Positions 1 through 9,893 of a stretch of 64,000 nt of DNA are shown here, piece by piece. The position numbers and the translations under genes are program-made. The notes below the pieces were generated by a model, which searched no databases, had not been told where the DNA came from, and worked only from the letters and a program-made list of their open reading frames with translations. Each line of letters begins with the position of its first letter. Positions within the stretch are counted from its first letter, which is position 1. Location: the NCBI GenBank assembly GCA_017591395.1, contig WEDG01000194.1, positions 1-64,000 of the forward strand. Direction: 5' to 3'. This DNA is from Schistocephalus solidus. Its lineage: Eukaryota > Platyhelminthes > Cestoda > Diphyllobothriidea > Diphyllobothriidae.

Positions 1-205
1 GATAAACAAATTCCAATTTGATGTCGTTTTTTGTGAGGTTATTCGGCACAAAGAAAAATTTCCAGAAAATTCCAAAGAGCAATTACGTTCGTGCAGTGGC
101 AGTTTTAATGCCAGAATCAGAACAAGCGAAGTGTTAACGATTTTCGAACTGTCCACGTCGGAGAACAAAAAGATACGTGGTTCCTTTGCACACGATAAAA
201 TCACA
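1..205 (-). repeat. Partial copy of the 5' leader of the CR1-like LINE
   Basis: This stretch is a diverged direct copy of 37383-37575, which lies upstream of the first frame of the minus-strand LINE at 32722-37575. Both begin gataaacaaattccaatttg and share the cggcacaa and tttgcacacga blocks in the same order. The copy starts at the window edge, so its full extent is unknown. No coding sequence is visible here. Confidence 0.6.
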
Positions 206-243
206 TTCAGAACCCCAAATCCGTATTTGCGAGCGAGTAATCT

Positions 244-432
244 CTAAGCCTCATTGGGCAGTGTGGGTTTAAAGCGAAGAGACTTTGGAAGGATGCTATG
301 ATCACGACAGCGATGGAGAAAACTCAGTTGTTCAAGCGTTGTCGCCTCCCTCTGCGAGAACTTCTCCCAACGTCTGGTTAGAATAAGCGTTTGACGCCCA
401 AAAATATATTGAATAGTTGAGGTAGTATGCAT
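244..432 (-). pseudogene. Penelope-like element N-terminal fragment
   Basis: A 62-residue minus-strand frame contains LSFLHRCRDHSILPKSLRF, which resembles the conserved N-terminal block of Penelope-like retroelement proteins (hydrophobic-HxRC-D-x-x-x-PxSL). No reverse transcriptase or GIY-YIG domain is found next to it, so it is an isolated fragment. The match is short. It could be related to the two larger PLE copies at 22126-23160 and 23835-25765, which lack this part. Confidence 0.5.
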
Positions 433-530
433 TCCGAGATGATAAATGAAGAAAGAAGACTCGTCGGAAAATCGAGGTTTGCTCGTGAATTTTCAAGCTG
501 GTTATACCAACCCGTCGTCAGACAAAATGA

Positions 531-957
531 GAATATATATATATATATTGCTAATAGAAGCGAAGATGCGCGTTCCCGGAAATAGTCGAGAAGAGGCGAT
601 CATGAACCATGAGTGATGTCCTGACGTTTCAAAATCAGACGATTTCATCGTCGGAGGTAAATTAGCGCTCACAGTATTTTAGGTGGTAGCATATTATTGA
701 GTTTGTGATTGGAGAGGATTGGGGGTAGAGATTCTCAGTCATCATGCTGCATGATGACTGAGAATCTCCACCCTCCCAACCCGGCCCCCTCCTCTACGCG
801 AATTCAAAAACCTTAGTAATCCCGTATTAGCCGAAAAGTTACCACCTATAAATACTCGTGAGGCGCGGTACAATATTTTACCTCCGACGATGAAATCCTG
901 TTTGATTTTGAAACGTCAGACAATAAAACCATGGTTCCCGTGATCGCTCTTCTTCTC

Positions 958-972
<15 letters not shown>
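531..972. repeat. Long foldback (inverted repeat) centred on base 748
   Basis: Two arms of roughly 215 bases are reverse complements of each other. The centre is nearly perfect: 723-747 pairs with 749-773 with one mismatch and a one-base loop. Outer matched blocks are 639-660 with 878-903 (gatttcatcgtcggaggtaa type) and the ctgacgtttcaaaatca block at about 622-640 with 905-925. Short TA tracts sit at both outer ends (534-549 and 961-1012). It looks like a foldback element or a MITE-like palindrome. No coding sequence is seen. Confidence 0.8.

Positions 973-1012
<40 letters not shown>
961..1012. repeat. (TA)n microsatellite
   Basis: An almost uninterrupted run of TA dinucleotides at the outer edge of the foldback. 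Confidence 0.95.
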
Positions 1013-1014
<2 letters not shown>

Positions 1015-1020
1015 TAGTGT

Positions 1021-1150
1021 GTGTGGCTCACCGATCTGCTTAAGGAACATGTATGTTCCGTTGTGCCCTGGAGCTCAGACGAGAGCCCTTGCAGGCGGTC
1101 ACATAGCGGCATATAGCATATGTTTGATAAAGTGAAACCGACAAAGACAA
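1021..1150. repeat. SINE body, truncated
   Basis: The block ggctcaccgatctgcttaag, then a gaacatgtatgttccgttgt palindromic segment, gccctggagctcagac, and gcaggcggtc is the same body as the three units at 12255-12987. The tRNA-like head seen there is absent here. The copy runs directly into LINE sequence. Confidence 0.75.
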
Positions 1151-1300
1151 GGGAGATAAGCAGAGCCTTTTAAAACCATATTTACAGACAGGCGCTGGAA
1201 AAATATGCATTTGATACATGGCAATATGGTTTGAGTATAACGGTATTGATGTCAACTAAATGTATGTCCATTAAGTAAAAAGAAACCAAGTCTTCTTTGT
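1145..1300 (-). mobile_element. LINE 3' untranslated fragment, inverted copy
   Basis: Bases 1145-1270 are the reverse complement of 2105-2228, the 3' end of the adjacent plus-strand LINE fragment. Shared blocks include acatttagttgac, ccatgta and the tctgtaaata / aggctctgc / tatctccc end. It carries no coding sequence. Confidence 0.7.
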
Positions 1301-1301
1301 G

Positions 1302-2255
1302 ACCTAGGAGATTGAAGTTATGGAACTCGATTGAAAAACCGGAGGATGCGCGAAAATTACAACAAAACTTAGATCGCTTGCAAACATGGTGTGATAAGTG
1401 GCTGCTGAACCTTAATCTTAACAAACGCCAAATAATCCGACTGCGGTCTAGTTCCAGAAGGCTGATTGAGTTTGAATACCAGTACTCCATCAGTGGTCAC
1501 CAAATCCAGGAGGTAAATATTCTAAAGGACTTGGGTATATGGATAACACCAACTCTCAAACCATCGTCGCACTGTGCGAATATCGCAAAGAAAGCTTTGT
1601 GTATCTTAGGCGCAATCAGGAGGTCCTTCGTTAATTTTGACGGAGAGCTTTTTGGGCGCGTTTGAAAATTTATCCGGCCGGTGTTGGAATATTGCGTTCA
1701 GGCGTGGCGCCCTTGGACGAAACATGACTACGCTCTGCTGGAGAAAGTTCAACGGAGGGCAACGAAACTAGTCAGCGGATTGGAATGCCTACCCTATGAG
1801 GGCCGCCTAGAAAGACTTAAAATTTTTCCTCTCTTATAGGCAATACAGAGGGGATATGATCTTAGTCTTTAAACTGGTCAGAGGAGTTGATTGTACTCTT
1901 CAGATGGCCAAGTTTTTGAATTGGCGAATATGACAAGTCTCCAAGGTCACCAATACAAACTGAAAAGAAATCACGCCAAACTTGAAGTGCGGGCCAACTT
2001 CTTTTCCCAACGGGTGATTGACGAATGGAACAAGCTGCCAGCCTCAGTTGTTCAGGCTGAAAGCGTTGAAATGTTTAAAAGAAGACTTGATGCATTTTTA
2101 CTTGATGAACATATATTTAGTCGACAGCAATGATTGATATACTAAAACGACTATCGCCATGTAACATTTGCTTGTTTTGCTAGCGTCTATCTGTAAATAG
2201 GGTTTTCAAAGGCTCTGCCTATCTCCCTTATATATACTGAATTATACTGAATTAT
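1302..2255 (+). pseudogene. CR1-like LINE, reverse transcriptase C-terminus and 3' end
   Basis: The segment starts just after the position of the catalytic FADD motif, with LKLWNSIEKPEDARKLQQNL. It continues through LNLNLNK, the KDLGIWITPTLKPSSHC block typical of CR1-type reverse transcriptases, and the C-terminal SLQGHQYKLKRN...FFSQRVIDEWNKLP...FKRRLDAFL block ending at 2133. Stops or frameshifts interrupt it near 1665 and 1840-1890. The 3' end carries tandem ATACTGAATT units at 2229-2255, as expected for the short 3' repeats of CR1 elements. It is a 5'-truncated, dead copy of the same family as 48064-49322. Confidence 0.85.
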
Positions 2256-2275
2256 TTGTCTTTTTTTGCCCATTC

Positions 2276-2500
2276 AAAAAATCAGCCATTTGAAGGGCGC
2301 ATTCAACTCCTCTGGCAAGTTGGAAGATCAAGGTCATATTCCCTCTGCATTGCCTATGAGAGAGAGAGAGAGGAAACATTGTAAGTTTTTCTAGTAGGCC
2401 CTCATAGGGTAGTCACTCCAATCCAGTGACTAAATTCGTTGCCCTCCGTTGAACTTTCTCCAACAGAGTTTAATCGCTTTTCGTCCGTAGTGCCAATTAT
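2276..2500 (-). pseudogene. Inverted fragment of the same CR1-like LINE
   Basis: The reverse complement of this stretch matches 1680-1915: the ggcaatgcagagggaatatgac block, the gccctcatagggtag block and the gagaaagttcaacggagggc block all occur in the corresponding order. With 1145-1300 it brackets the plus-strand fragment by two minus-strand pieces. Confidence 0.75.
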
Positions 2501-2624
2501 ATCTTAGGCGATGACATCAGGTCTAGAGACAGATTTTTCCGCTGGAATGTATATTTGGATTTAAAATGGGAGCGTTAAGAGGTAGAGGCAGTGGAATAAA
2601 CATCGGGGAATTACGCGTAACATA

Positions 2625-2700
2625 AGCTTGATCTCTTTCCCCAGTACTTTTCCCCATGACTCGGAGAAAGGACCATCGGGAATTTAAGTAACACTCTTGA

Positions 2701-2759
<59 letters not shown>

Positions 2760-3050
2760 TCGCTACTTCGAGTCGCCCATGAACCATGATGTCTCCTTAT
2801 ATAACCATTCATCCAAACGATGAAGTCATTCAGACGAACACATTTGTTGGTCCACAGTATTTCCCTACTCTACCACCTGACCTTATCTTCCTTAGCGGTT
2901 TTTTCTCCTACCTTCTATTCGAAAATGAAGGCCAATAGAACTCTGCCCTACTTTTTTAAGAAAGGAGTTTCTTTTTTCACTGCGTATTTTTCTAGTTTAC
3001 AATTAATTTCAAAACTGCGAAGTGTCGTTTTGTTATCGTAACCACTAAAA
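2625..3050 (+). mobile_element. LINE-D 3' untranslated fragment
   Basis: Bases 2650-2830 match 56555-56680 and the reverse complements of 38370-38480 and 46260-46370 (atgactcggagaaaggacca, tcgggaatttaagt, tgaaccatgatgtctcct). Bases 2850-3040 match the reverse complement of 37960-38130. This is therefore a fourth, 3'-only copy of the LINE-D family. A (TA)n run at 2704-2756 has expanded at the point where the other copies read gaaactattttg. No coding sequence is expected in this part. Confidence 0.8.
2704..2756. repeat. (TA)n microsatellite inside LINE-D copy
   Basis: A pure TA run with flanks gaaacta and tttttcgc. Confidence 0.95.
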
Positions 3051-3404
3051 CAGTATAAGAAACACTGGCAGCAGAAGAGAGCATTCGGAGGATACATTGC
3101 AAAATCAGTAAATCGTTTTTAAGAAAAGCTGGAAAAATCACTGGAGAAAAATAACGGATGAAGGGAAGAATACATGCATCTATATATCAACAGATAAGGG
3201 CTTCAGGTGTGGTATAGGAACATAAACGACGGATATAAAAAAGAAGTTTACGAAATTTAGCAAAAAGAGTATCAATATTTACGGAGAATGAACAATGGGA
3301 TGCCAGAAAAACGCCAAAGTACCGGAAAGAGTGTACCTCATTACGAACGATGGCTGAGAATTCAGAACTAGGAGAGGGTCGAAGGCAAAGACTGCAGATG
3401 TCAC
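3051..3404. other. No recognisable feature
   Basis: A-rich sequence between two LINE fragments. No open frame with family resemblance and no repeat shared with the rest of the window was noticed. Confidence 0.5.
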
Positions 3405-5365
3405 TTTAAGTCACTTTATTGAGGGAAGTAGGCTTTCGCCCTTGAGCTTCCTATTCCCATGAAAATGTAGGGTCATCGATATGTGTGAGCCAGGTGCAAC
3501 CTGCCACTGTTTACACAATCTTCATTCTATTTACAATAGTTTCTCCGAAAATGAGTATCTAGTTTGAATTAAAATGTTTCAACAGTTTCTAAAAGGGACA
3601 CCTCGTCAGGGAGTCCGTTCCATGCTCCAACGACCCCCTGCGAAAAGGCGTTCCGACTGACGTCCGTGTGGACAAACTTTCTCTGCAGTTTAAAGGCATG
3701 ACCCCGCAGATGTTCCGTCCCAGCCAATTCGAAGAAGTCAAAAAATTCTAGGGCACACTCGCGGCCTCTGACAATCCAGTAGGTTTTGATGAGGTCACCG
3801 TGTAGTTGCCTGTAATTTAAAGGAAACAAATGAAGTTCAACCAGTCTGGCTTCGTAAGGCAGATGAAAAGATTATTGACCATCTTCGTAGCCCTCGCCTG
3901 CACTCGTTCCAGCTGTAGATAATCCTTCTCAAACCACGGACGCCAGGCCTGGACGGCATATTCCAAGTGAGATCGACAAATACCCCGTAGGTTTTTCGGA
4001 AGAGTTCCTTATCAATCTGCACAAATCCACGTCTGAGCGCAAATAAGACCTGTTTAGCGTGTTTAGCTGCCTTTACACACTGTGAAGATGGTTTAAGTGA
4101 GGAGTTTATTAGAACACCGAGGTCCTTCTGTTCCTCGACAATTGAAAGGTGCTGCCCATTGAGAATGTATTGGTAGTAATCATCCTCCTCACTGGTCCTT
4201 CTGGTACGCAGTTTTATGACCACACACTTCCCAACGTTAAAATGTAAGAGTCAACGAGCAGACCAGTTGCTAAGACGGTTGAGATCCTCTTGAAGTGCGT
4301 GCATATCGGAATTAGATCTGATGACCCTCCACAATTTAATATCGTCTGCAAAAATGACGGCGCTGCAACCCAGGTCTTCAACGCAGTCGTTGATGTACAC
4401 TAAGAAGAGTAACGGCGCGAATACCTAGCCTTCGGGTACACCACTTAGAACCGGAGTTGGTGTTAACTTCGAGGTATCAACGCACACAGTTTGCAATCTA
4501 CCTGTAAGAAAGTCTGCGATCCATGTCAGCAGCATTTCTCTTATGCCAATTTCAGATATTTTTTTAGACGAGACGTTTGTGTGGGACACTGTCAAACGCC
4601 TTCTTGAAATCAGTGTATATGACGTCAACCCTACCATTTTCGTCCACTGCACGAGTCCAATGCTCTGTGGAGAGTAATAAACTGGAAAGACAGGAGCGAT
4701 TCTGTCTGAAGCCATGCTGGAGATCTGAGAGTAATCGGTTATCCTCAAGGGATTTCATGGTTGCCTTCTTTATTATTGATTCCATTATTTTACAGCAAAT
4801 GGAGGTTAGGCTGACAGGCCGATAATTGTTGACATTAGATTGAGCACCACTCTTGTATATGGGGTATATATTTGCTGCCTTCCATTCGGATGGCAGTTTC
4901 CCTGATTCAAATGACAAATTGAATATATGCGCTAGTGGTTTGGAGAGTTAGCTGGTCAATTCTTTCAAGAACTTTGCCGGTAAATCGTACGGACCAGATG
5001 ACTTCGCTTCTTTCAGATTTCGCAGTTATCGTTCCACGAGAGGTTCCTGGAAGAGTATATATTCAAGCACTGGACTGGCGTCCATACCAGCACCGTTGAC
5101 GTGGTCAAGCTGAAGTTCCGGTTCTCTAGTGAATACCGAGGCAAAGAACCGACCTAAGTGCTCAGCTTTGTCGCAATTTTCAACGACTTCAACACCATTC
5201 CCATCCATGAGCACTGCTACTGGGTCCTTGTTTTTTAATCGACTATTGATATAATGGAATAAAAGTTTTGGTTTATATTCAGCCTGTTTAATAATTCTTG
5301 ATTCATAGTTCTTCTTTGCCTGACAAATCATTTTTTACAGCGTTTCTTTGATGACGAAATTCTTT
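3405..5365 (-). pseudogene. CR1-like LINE, reverse transcriptase region
   Basis: Read on the minus strand, the order is: a pre-RT segment (5331-5026, RIIKQAEYKPKLLFHYINSR and HLGRFFASVF); the RT fingers and palm (4917-4564, KLPSEWKAANIYPIYKSG, NNYRPVSLTSICCKIMESII, LQHGFRQNRSC, FKKAFDSVPHKRL); the SGVPEG block at about 4430; a FADD catalytic motif at 4341-4355; KDLGVLINSSLKPSSQC (about 4105); and the C-terminal RGHAFKLQRK...FSQGVVGAWNGLPDEV block (3829-3569). The frame is broken at several points (about 4748, 4425, 3830). The 3' end ends in cctacttccctcaataaagt (RC) near 3405, the same end as the LINE at 32722. The endonuclease domain is missing, so it is 5'-truncated. It could be the same or a sister family of 32722-37575. 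Confidence 0.9.
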
Positions 5366-5775
5366 ATTTACAGACAGTCGTTTGGTGATCTCGAATCGTC
5401 AGTGTGGAGGGGAAAGAGGTAAGGGGATAGGATGGCTACTTGAAGAAAACCGCAATTGTTGGATAAGACCGTAGAATTCCACTTGCCGGTTTGTTCGAAT
5501 TGAGTGCGGAGAGTAAAATAGGCTTCGAGCCAATAAACAACCCAAACGGGAGAGCCACACGCGGATGTTTTTTTTAAGGAGAGGGTGGCGCGAAATGGTG
5601 TTGAAGGCAGAGGAGTGGTCGAGAAATGTACATGCGTATGCACGGCAGCTCTTATCTAAATCTCTTAGAGTCGAATGTACCACAAGAGCAACTGTATCTA
5701 GGATAATACCCCTGGCCTTACATGCGAATTGTAATGGGTCGGAGAAAGTGGAGAAAAGTTGAATTATTATATCCG
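5366..5775 (-). pseudogene. Second LINE type, reverse transcriptase palm fragment (L2/Rex-like)
   Basis: Minus-strand frames show SDPLQFACKARGI, then VVHSTLRDLDKSCRAYACTF followed by LDHSSAFNTI (RT motif A), then LSPYLFPLHTDD (motif B-C region). The AFNTI / DPLQFA / LYTDD wording is that of L2/Rex-type LINEs rather than CR1 (AFDTVPH). The fragment is about 400 bases, frameshifted, and butts against the CR1-like copy at 5365. Confidence 0.7.
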
Positions 5776-6142
5776 GGGTGACTCGCTCAGCAAGCTTCAG
5801 TAAAGTTCAAAACATGGCGGTTGGACGAAAAGACTAAGGAACAAAATAGCTGGATTTGTTTAGTGACAGGAACAATTCATACTGTACACCAAACGTCAGG
5901 AATTGTAGATGCCATGAAGGACATGTTGATGAGGTGCGTCAAAACAGGGGCTACTTTAGAGCAGAAACATGTTAGAATAAATCATGAGACACCATCCGAC
6001 CTAGAAGCTGTTAAACCATGGACCCTTTTCTGGTGTTTCTCCAAGTTGCTCATGTTAACAAGGAATTAGTAAATGACTTCACAAGCACTGTAAATGACAC
6101 CAGATTTTTTGAATCATGATTCAAACTGTTCCACTATTTATT
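5776..6142. other. No recognisable feature
   Basis: Contains an 82-residue plus-strand frame (5821-6069) with no resemblance I can name. No splice-site pattern or repeat partner was seen. Confidence 0.4.
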
Positions 6143-6150
6143 GCAGTGCC

Positions 6151-6180
6151 AGTAGGAGCACAATAGCATGGTCCCAAAAA
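6151..6180 (+). repeat. Merlin copy 1 left terminal inverted repeat
   Basis: agtaggagcacaatagc followed by atggtccca. It matches the inner-strand end of copy 2 (tgtaggatcacaatagg, cgggtccca) at 53983-53954. Confidence 0.85.
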
Positions 6181-7019
6181 AGCACAAACCCGCCCGCCTG
6201 TCTTGTGGAAACCGTAGGAAAAGGGGTTTTATGGGTGGGGCAAAAGAATGGTAAAAAAGCATGAGAAACACGGAAGAGAAGGTAAAACTCGTAAATTGTA
6301 AGAAAAGATGAACGGTAAATGAGGTGAAGGCAACCAGCGGAATATGAAACAGGTAAACAAGTCTTCCGATGAGTAGAAGGGGCTTGAAAGGACTGTGGCC
6401 ATTGGAAGAAAATAAACCAACTTGAATAGCAGAAATGGGAGCCAATAGGAAGGGAAGAACCCGGAAAGCGTGCAAATGAAAATCGTCTAAATGGAAACCA
6501 GCGAAGGCGAATGCGAATTGCACCACCCAGAAGCACAGGAAATGGGTAAAAGCGAACCGGAAGCGTGGTAAGAATGTATGTAAAAATCAAATTCCCATTC
6601 ATAGAAATCCAATAAAGGTTTAGGTGGTAAGGAGTGGAGAAACATGGAAAACCGAAAAGAAGGGAAATAGAACCGAACTACTAGCCTAAGTAAAGGTTTC
6701 CAGTGAAGGGGACAGGAAAATTTCGCTGCATAAGTAGGAGAAAAGAAAGAGGGAATATAAAAGTGTGTGATTTACGAATATAAGTAAAAGGAACCCAAAA
6801 AATAAGCACAGATTATGTGCCCGAAGTGGTACACAAATTCATTTAAAGAAAATAATAAAGGATTGTTTAAGGACAAGTAGTACCTCAAACGCAGAATCAG
6901 TACTGTAAATTTTCCATGAATAAAATGTTTTTTAACGGCATTTAAGAATCTAGAGAGAAGAAGACAAAGAAGGAGAGGACCGCAGAGGAAAACGGCAACG
7001 GAAGAAGTAGAAATAATGA

Positions 7020-7846
7020 AGATAATTGACTTCAACCGGATTATGGATACCTGCAGGAAAAGCGACTGCTTCCCACGCAAATGCAGTGCGTATGCAAAAA
7101 GAGTATGACTCAGCATACCTCAACAGAGCAAAAAACGGCTTCTTATTTAAAGGAAATCACTGCAGACGGAAGAAGACCCTGAGAACCGGTACAATTTTCG
7201 AAGAAAGTTGATTAAAATTGGGATAAAAAAATTAAAAATTTTCTATCGGTACGCAGACGGCGTGTGAGCCCAGCGGTGTACCGCATTAGTTGGAGTACAT
7301 CACAACACATCAATGCAATGATATGCAATTCGCCGGAATGTGTCAACCAATAAACTGCTGAGCACTAAAGGCCGAAAAGATGGCAAAGGTGTGGAAGTGA
7401 AGGTGGATGCGACAATGATAGCAAGGCACAAGAATAATAAAGTCAGGAAGGGACGTAAATACTGGGTAGTAGGAATGTATGACACCTCTATAAAGAAGGC
7501 CCTCTTCGAACAAGTAAATAACCACAGCTAGCCGACACTGAAGGCGGTGATAACAACGTGGGTTGCTAAAGAAAGTGTCATAGTAACGGAGGAATGGAAA
7601 GCCTATTGTCGGCTGCCGAGGAGGGCTTTCAACCCCTCACAGTAAGAACTTATTAAACCCTCGAACGTGTGTGCGTACCAACGCCATAGAAGGTTTCTGG
7701 AGCAGACTTAAACAGAAGCTCTCCGAATGGGGACCAGCATCAGGAAGGGCTCTCTGAGCCCATCTGGATGAAGCGCAGTACCGTTTGTGGTGTGGTCTAA
7801 CATGTGACAATTTATATAATTCCTGGGTAGCATTGTTGGCCACATA
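7020..7846 (+). pseudogene. Merlin / ISXO2-like DDE transposase, broken
   Basis: The first frame (7026-7211) ends with FLFKGNHCRRKKTLRTGTIF, the C-terminal half of the N-terminal zinc-ribbon and helix region of ISXO2-like transposases (C-R-x-x-x-S/T-x-R-x-G-T-x-F). The DDE domain follows: GKGVEVKVDATMIARHKNNK with the first catalytic Asp (about 7400), KYWVVGMYDT, then in another frame VIVTEEWKAY, where the usual Asp of the TDEW motif is Glu, and finally TNAIEGFWSRLKQKLSEW with the catalytic Glu (about 7680). The end HLDEAQYR is also typical. Frameshifts near 7215, 7531 and 7640 and an in-frame stop near 7756 disable it. Copy 2 shows the same domains. Confidence 0.88.
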
Positions 7847-7861
7847 GCATACACCTATCCT

Positions 7862-8755
7862 TTGACAAATAGAGAAATAACTTTAAAACGAAATCCACGA
7901 AATAAAATGAAGAGACATCGCAGATGGACACTGTGGACGTTGGTGACCGGTAAGTCGGACGACGCAGGGACACCTATTGTGAAAGGCAATGGAGACAGTG
8001 ACGAAGGCAACCTTACTCAATACCGCAACGAAAGGAAAGCAATCAAAAGACATTGTATTCCCTCCCTAATCGCTAGTTTATACGATAATTTTGGCTTTGT
8101 GAAGTTAACGAATAGCAACACTGCGTGTTTTTGGCAAATGTGAACCATTGGAGTACGACATCGCCTGCCGAAGGCAAAGGTACTATTCGCAAATCGGAGA
8201 ACGGTACGGAAAGCGAAGAAAGATACGAAAAATGTACGAGGAAGAGCAGAAAAAACCAACGAATTCTGCCAGTAATCAGAGATGCTGCATGGGTAATTAA
8301 GAGCCTATGGAAGTAAAATGGGAAAACGGAGGAAGAGAAAACGAACCAAAAAAGTATTTAAATGAGACTAGCAAACAAACTCGCTGGTGCCCGGATGGCA
8401 GGACTCCTAGTTAACAAAGAAATGTCGTAACAGGAAGCACAATTTAGAAATACAAAAGAAAGCAGGAGAGTTAGGACGAAAAAATAAGGATAGCAAAGCG
8501 TATGTTTGCTGCGTATGAAAGGTTGTAGAGCTCTGGAATAACTGCTGGGTGGAAGAGGAGAAGAGGCCGTAGGAATATGACTAAGACAAACAAGAACTAA
8601 GAAAAACGAAAGATATGCGAAAAATGAACATGCAGTGGTAGTGAATGACGAAGGGAAGGTAAACGAACTCTAATTACGGACGTTGAGTAGAAGTGAATAT
8701 TAACTGAAAGGGCTGCCGGCGAAAAAATTAGGGAAGTGAAAAGGAGACCAGTAAG
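7862..8755. other. Merlin copy 1 interior between transposase and telomere-like block
   Basis: A-rich sequence. A 93-residue plus-strand frame (7862-8143) aligns in part with the 52252-52070 minus-strand frame of copy 2 (shared D-D-x-G and LxQYR region), so it is probably the lysine-rich C-terminal tail of the transposase. The rest has no recognisable coding content. Confidence 0.5.
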
Positions 8756-9893
8756 CACTCCTAACCGTACTGAAGGTTAACCTAACCATAAAACTAACCT
8801 AAACCTAAAATTAAGCCTTACCGCAACCGTAACCTCAATAGAAAGTATGAATAACACAATAGCAAACTTATTTATGAACCCTATTCCTAAGTCAAGCCTA
8901 GTTCTAACCCGAAACCTTACCCCAACGGTAAAAGTTACACTAAGCCCAACCCTAACAGTTGCCATAAACCCTAACTTAATCCTTAATCAAATCTAAGCAT
9001 AGAGCACAAACTAACCCGTATTCTTAATCACATAATAACCCTCAAGTTAAGAATAAACTTCAAAAAGGGAACCAAAGCACAACCATAAGCCTTTAAGTTA
9101 ATTTATCCATAATGCTATGCGAAAGTAATGACAACCATAATTATGAATCCTATGCGAAACATACACCAAAAACTAACCCTTAACTTAACCCTAAAACTAA
9201 CCGTAACAAAAACCTCAGCCGCAAAGTTAGACATGACTAAGAACAGAAACTAAAACCTATCTGTAAACCAAAACCCAAAAGGTAACCGAAATCGAAATCA
9301 TAACCCTAACCTTAATCCTAACCTCAACCATAATCCTAAGCTTAACTCTAACCGTAAGCCCATCGGTGACCCTAAACCTAACACTTAACTTAATGCTTAC
9401 GGTAACCCTAACCTTAAACCTAATCTTCAGCTTAACCCTAACCCTAACCTTAAAGCTTAACCTAAACTTAACCCTTAAATTAACCCTAGCCCTTACGCCA
9501 ACCCAAACGCTGATCATAATCCTAACCTCAACATTAAACCTAAACTTAAACATAATCCTTTCTCTAACACTAACCCTAAGCCCTAACGCTAACCCTTAAC
9601 CTTAACTTTAAACCTAACCCTAACCGTTAGCCTAACTATAACACTAACCTTAACCCTAAAATTAACCCTTACCATAAACTTAACCCTTACGCTGACCCTA
9701 ACCCTAACCTTAAATCTTATCCTTACCATTATCCCCAACCATAATCCTAACACTAACCTTAACATGAAACCTTAACCTAATCCTAACCCTTAACTTAACA
9801 CTCAAGCCTAAAGCTTACCTTAACCCTAACCATAAGCTTAACCCTTACCTTAACGGTAACCCAAACCCTATCCCTGGCATTGGCGGTGAAATA
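8756..9893 (+). repeat. Degenerate telomere-like (AACCCT)n block inside Merlin copy 1
   Basis: Long runs read as hexamers with the consensus AACCCT, for example 9301-9360 where almost every six-base step is an AAxCxT variant. Perfect aaccctaacc occurs repeatedly. On the complementary strand this is TTAGGG, the flatworm and animal telomere repeat. Divergence is heavy and mostly by substitution, with the six-base period kept over long stretches. Open frames rich in Leu-Thr-Asn (plus) or Val-Arg-Lys (minus) across it are by-products of the repeat. Confidence 0.9.

Noticed and set aside
5821..6069. 82-residue plus-strand frame
   Set aside because: No recognisable motif; it lies in repeat-dense DNA just outside the Merlin target duplication.
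9257..9599. Open frames rich in Leu-Thr-Asn (plus) or Val-Arg-Lys (minus)
   Set aside because: By-products of the AACCCT-type repeat, which lacks stops in some frames.
8756..9893. A true chromosome end or a fused telomere
   Set aside because: The block lies inside a transposon with both ends and a target duplication, is strongly degenerate and has a counterpart in a second element.
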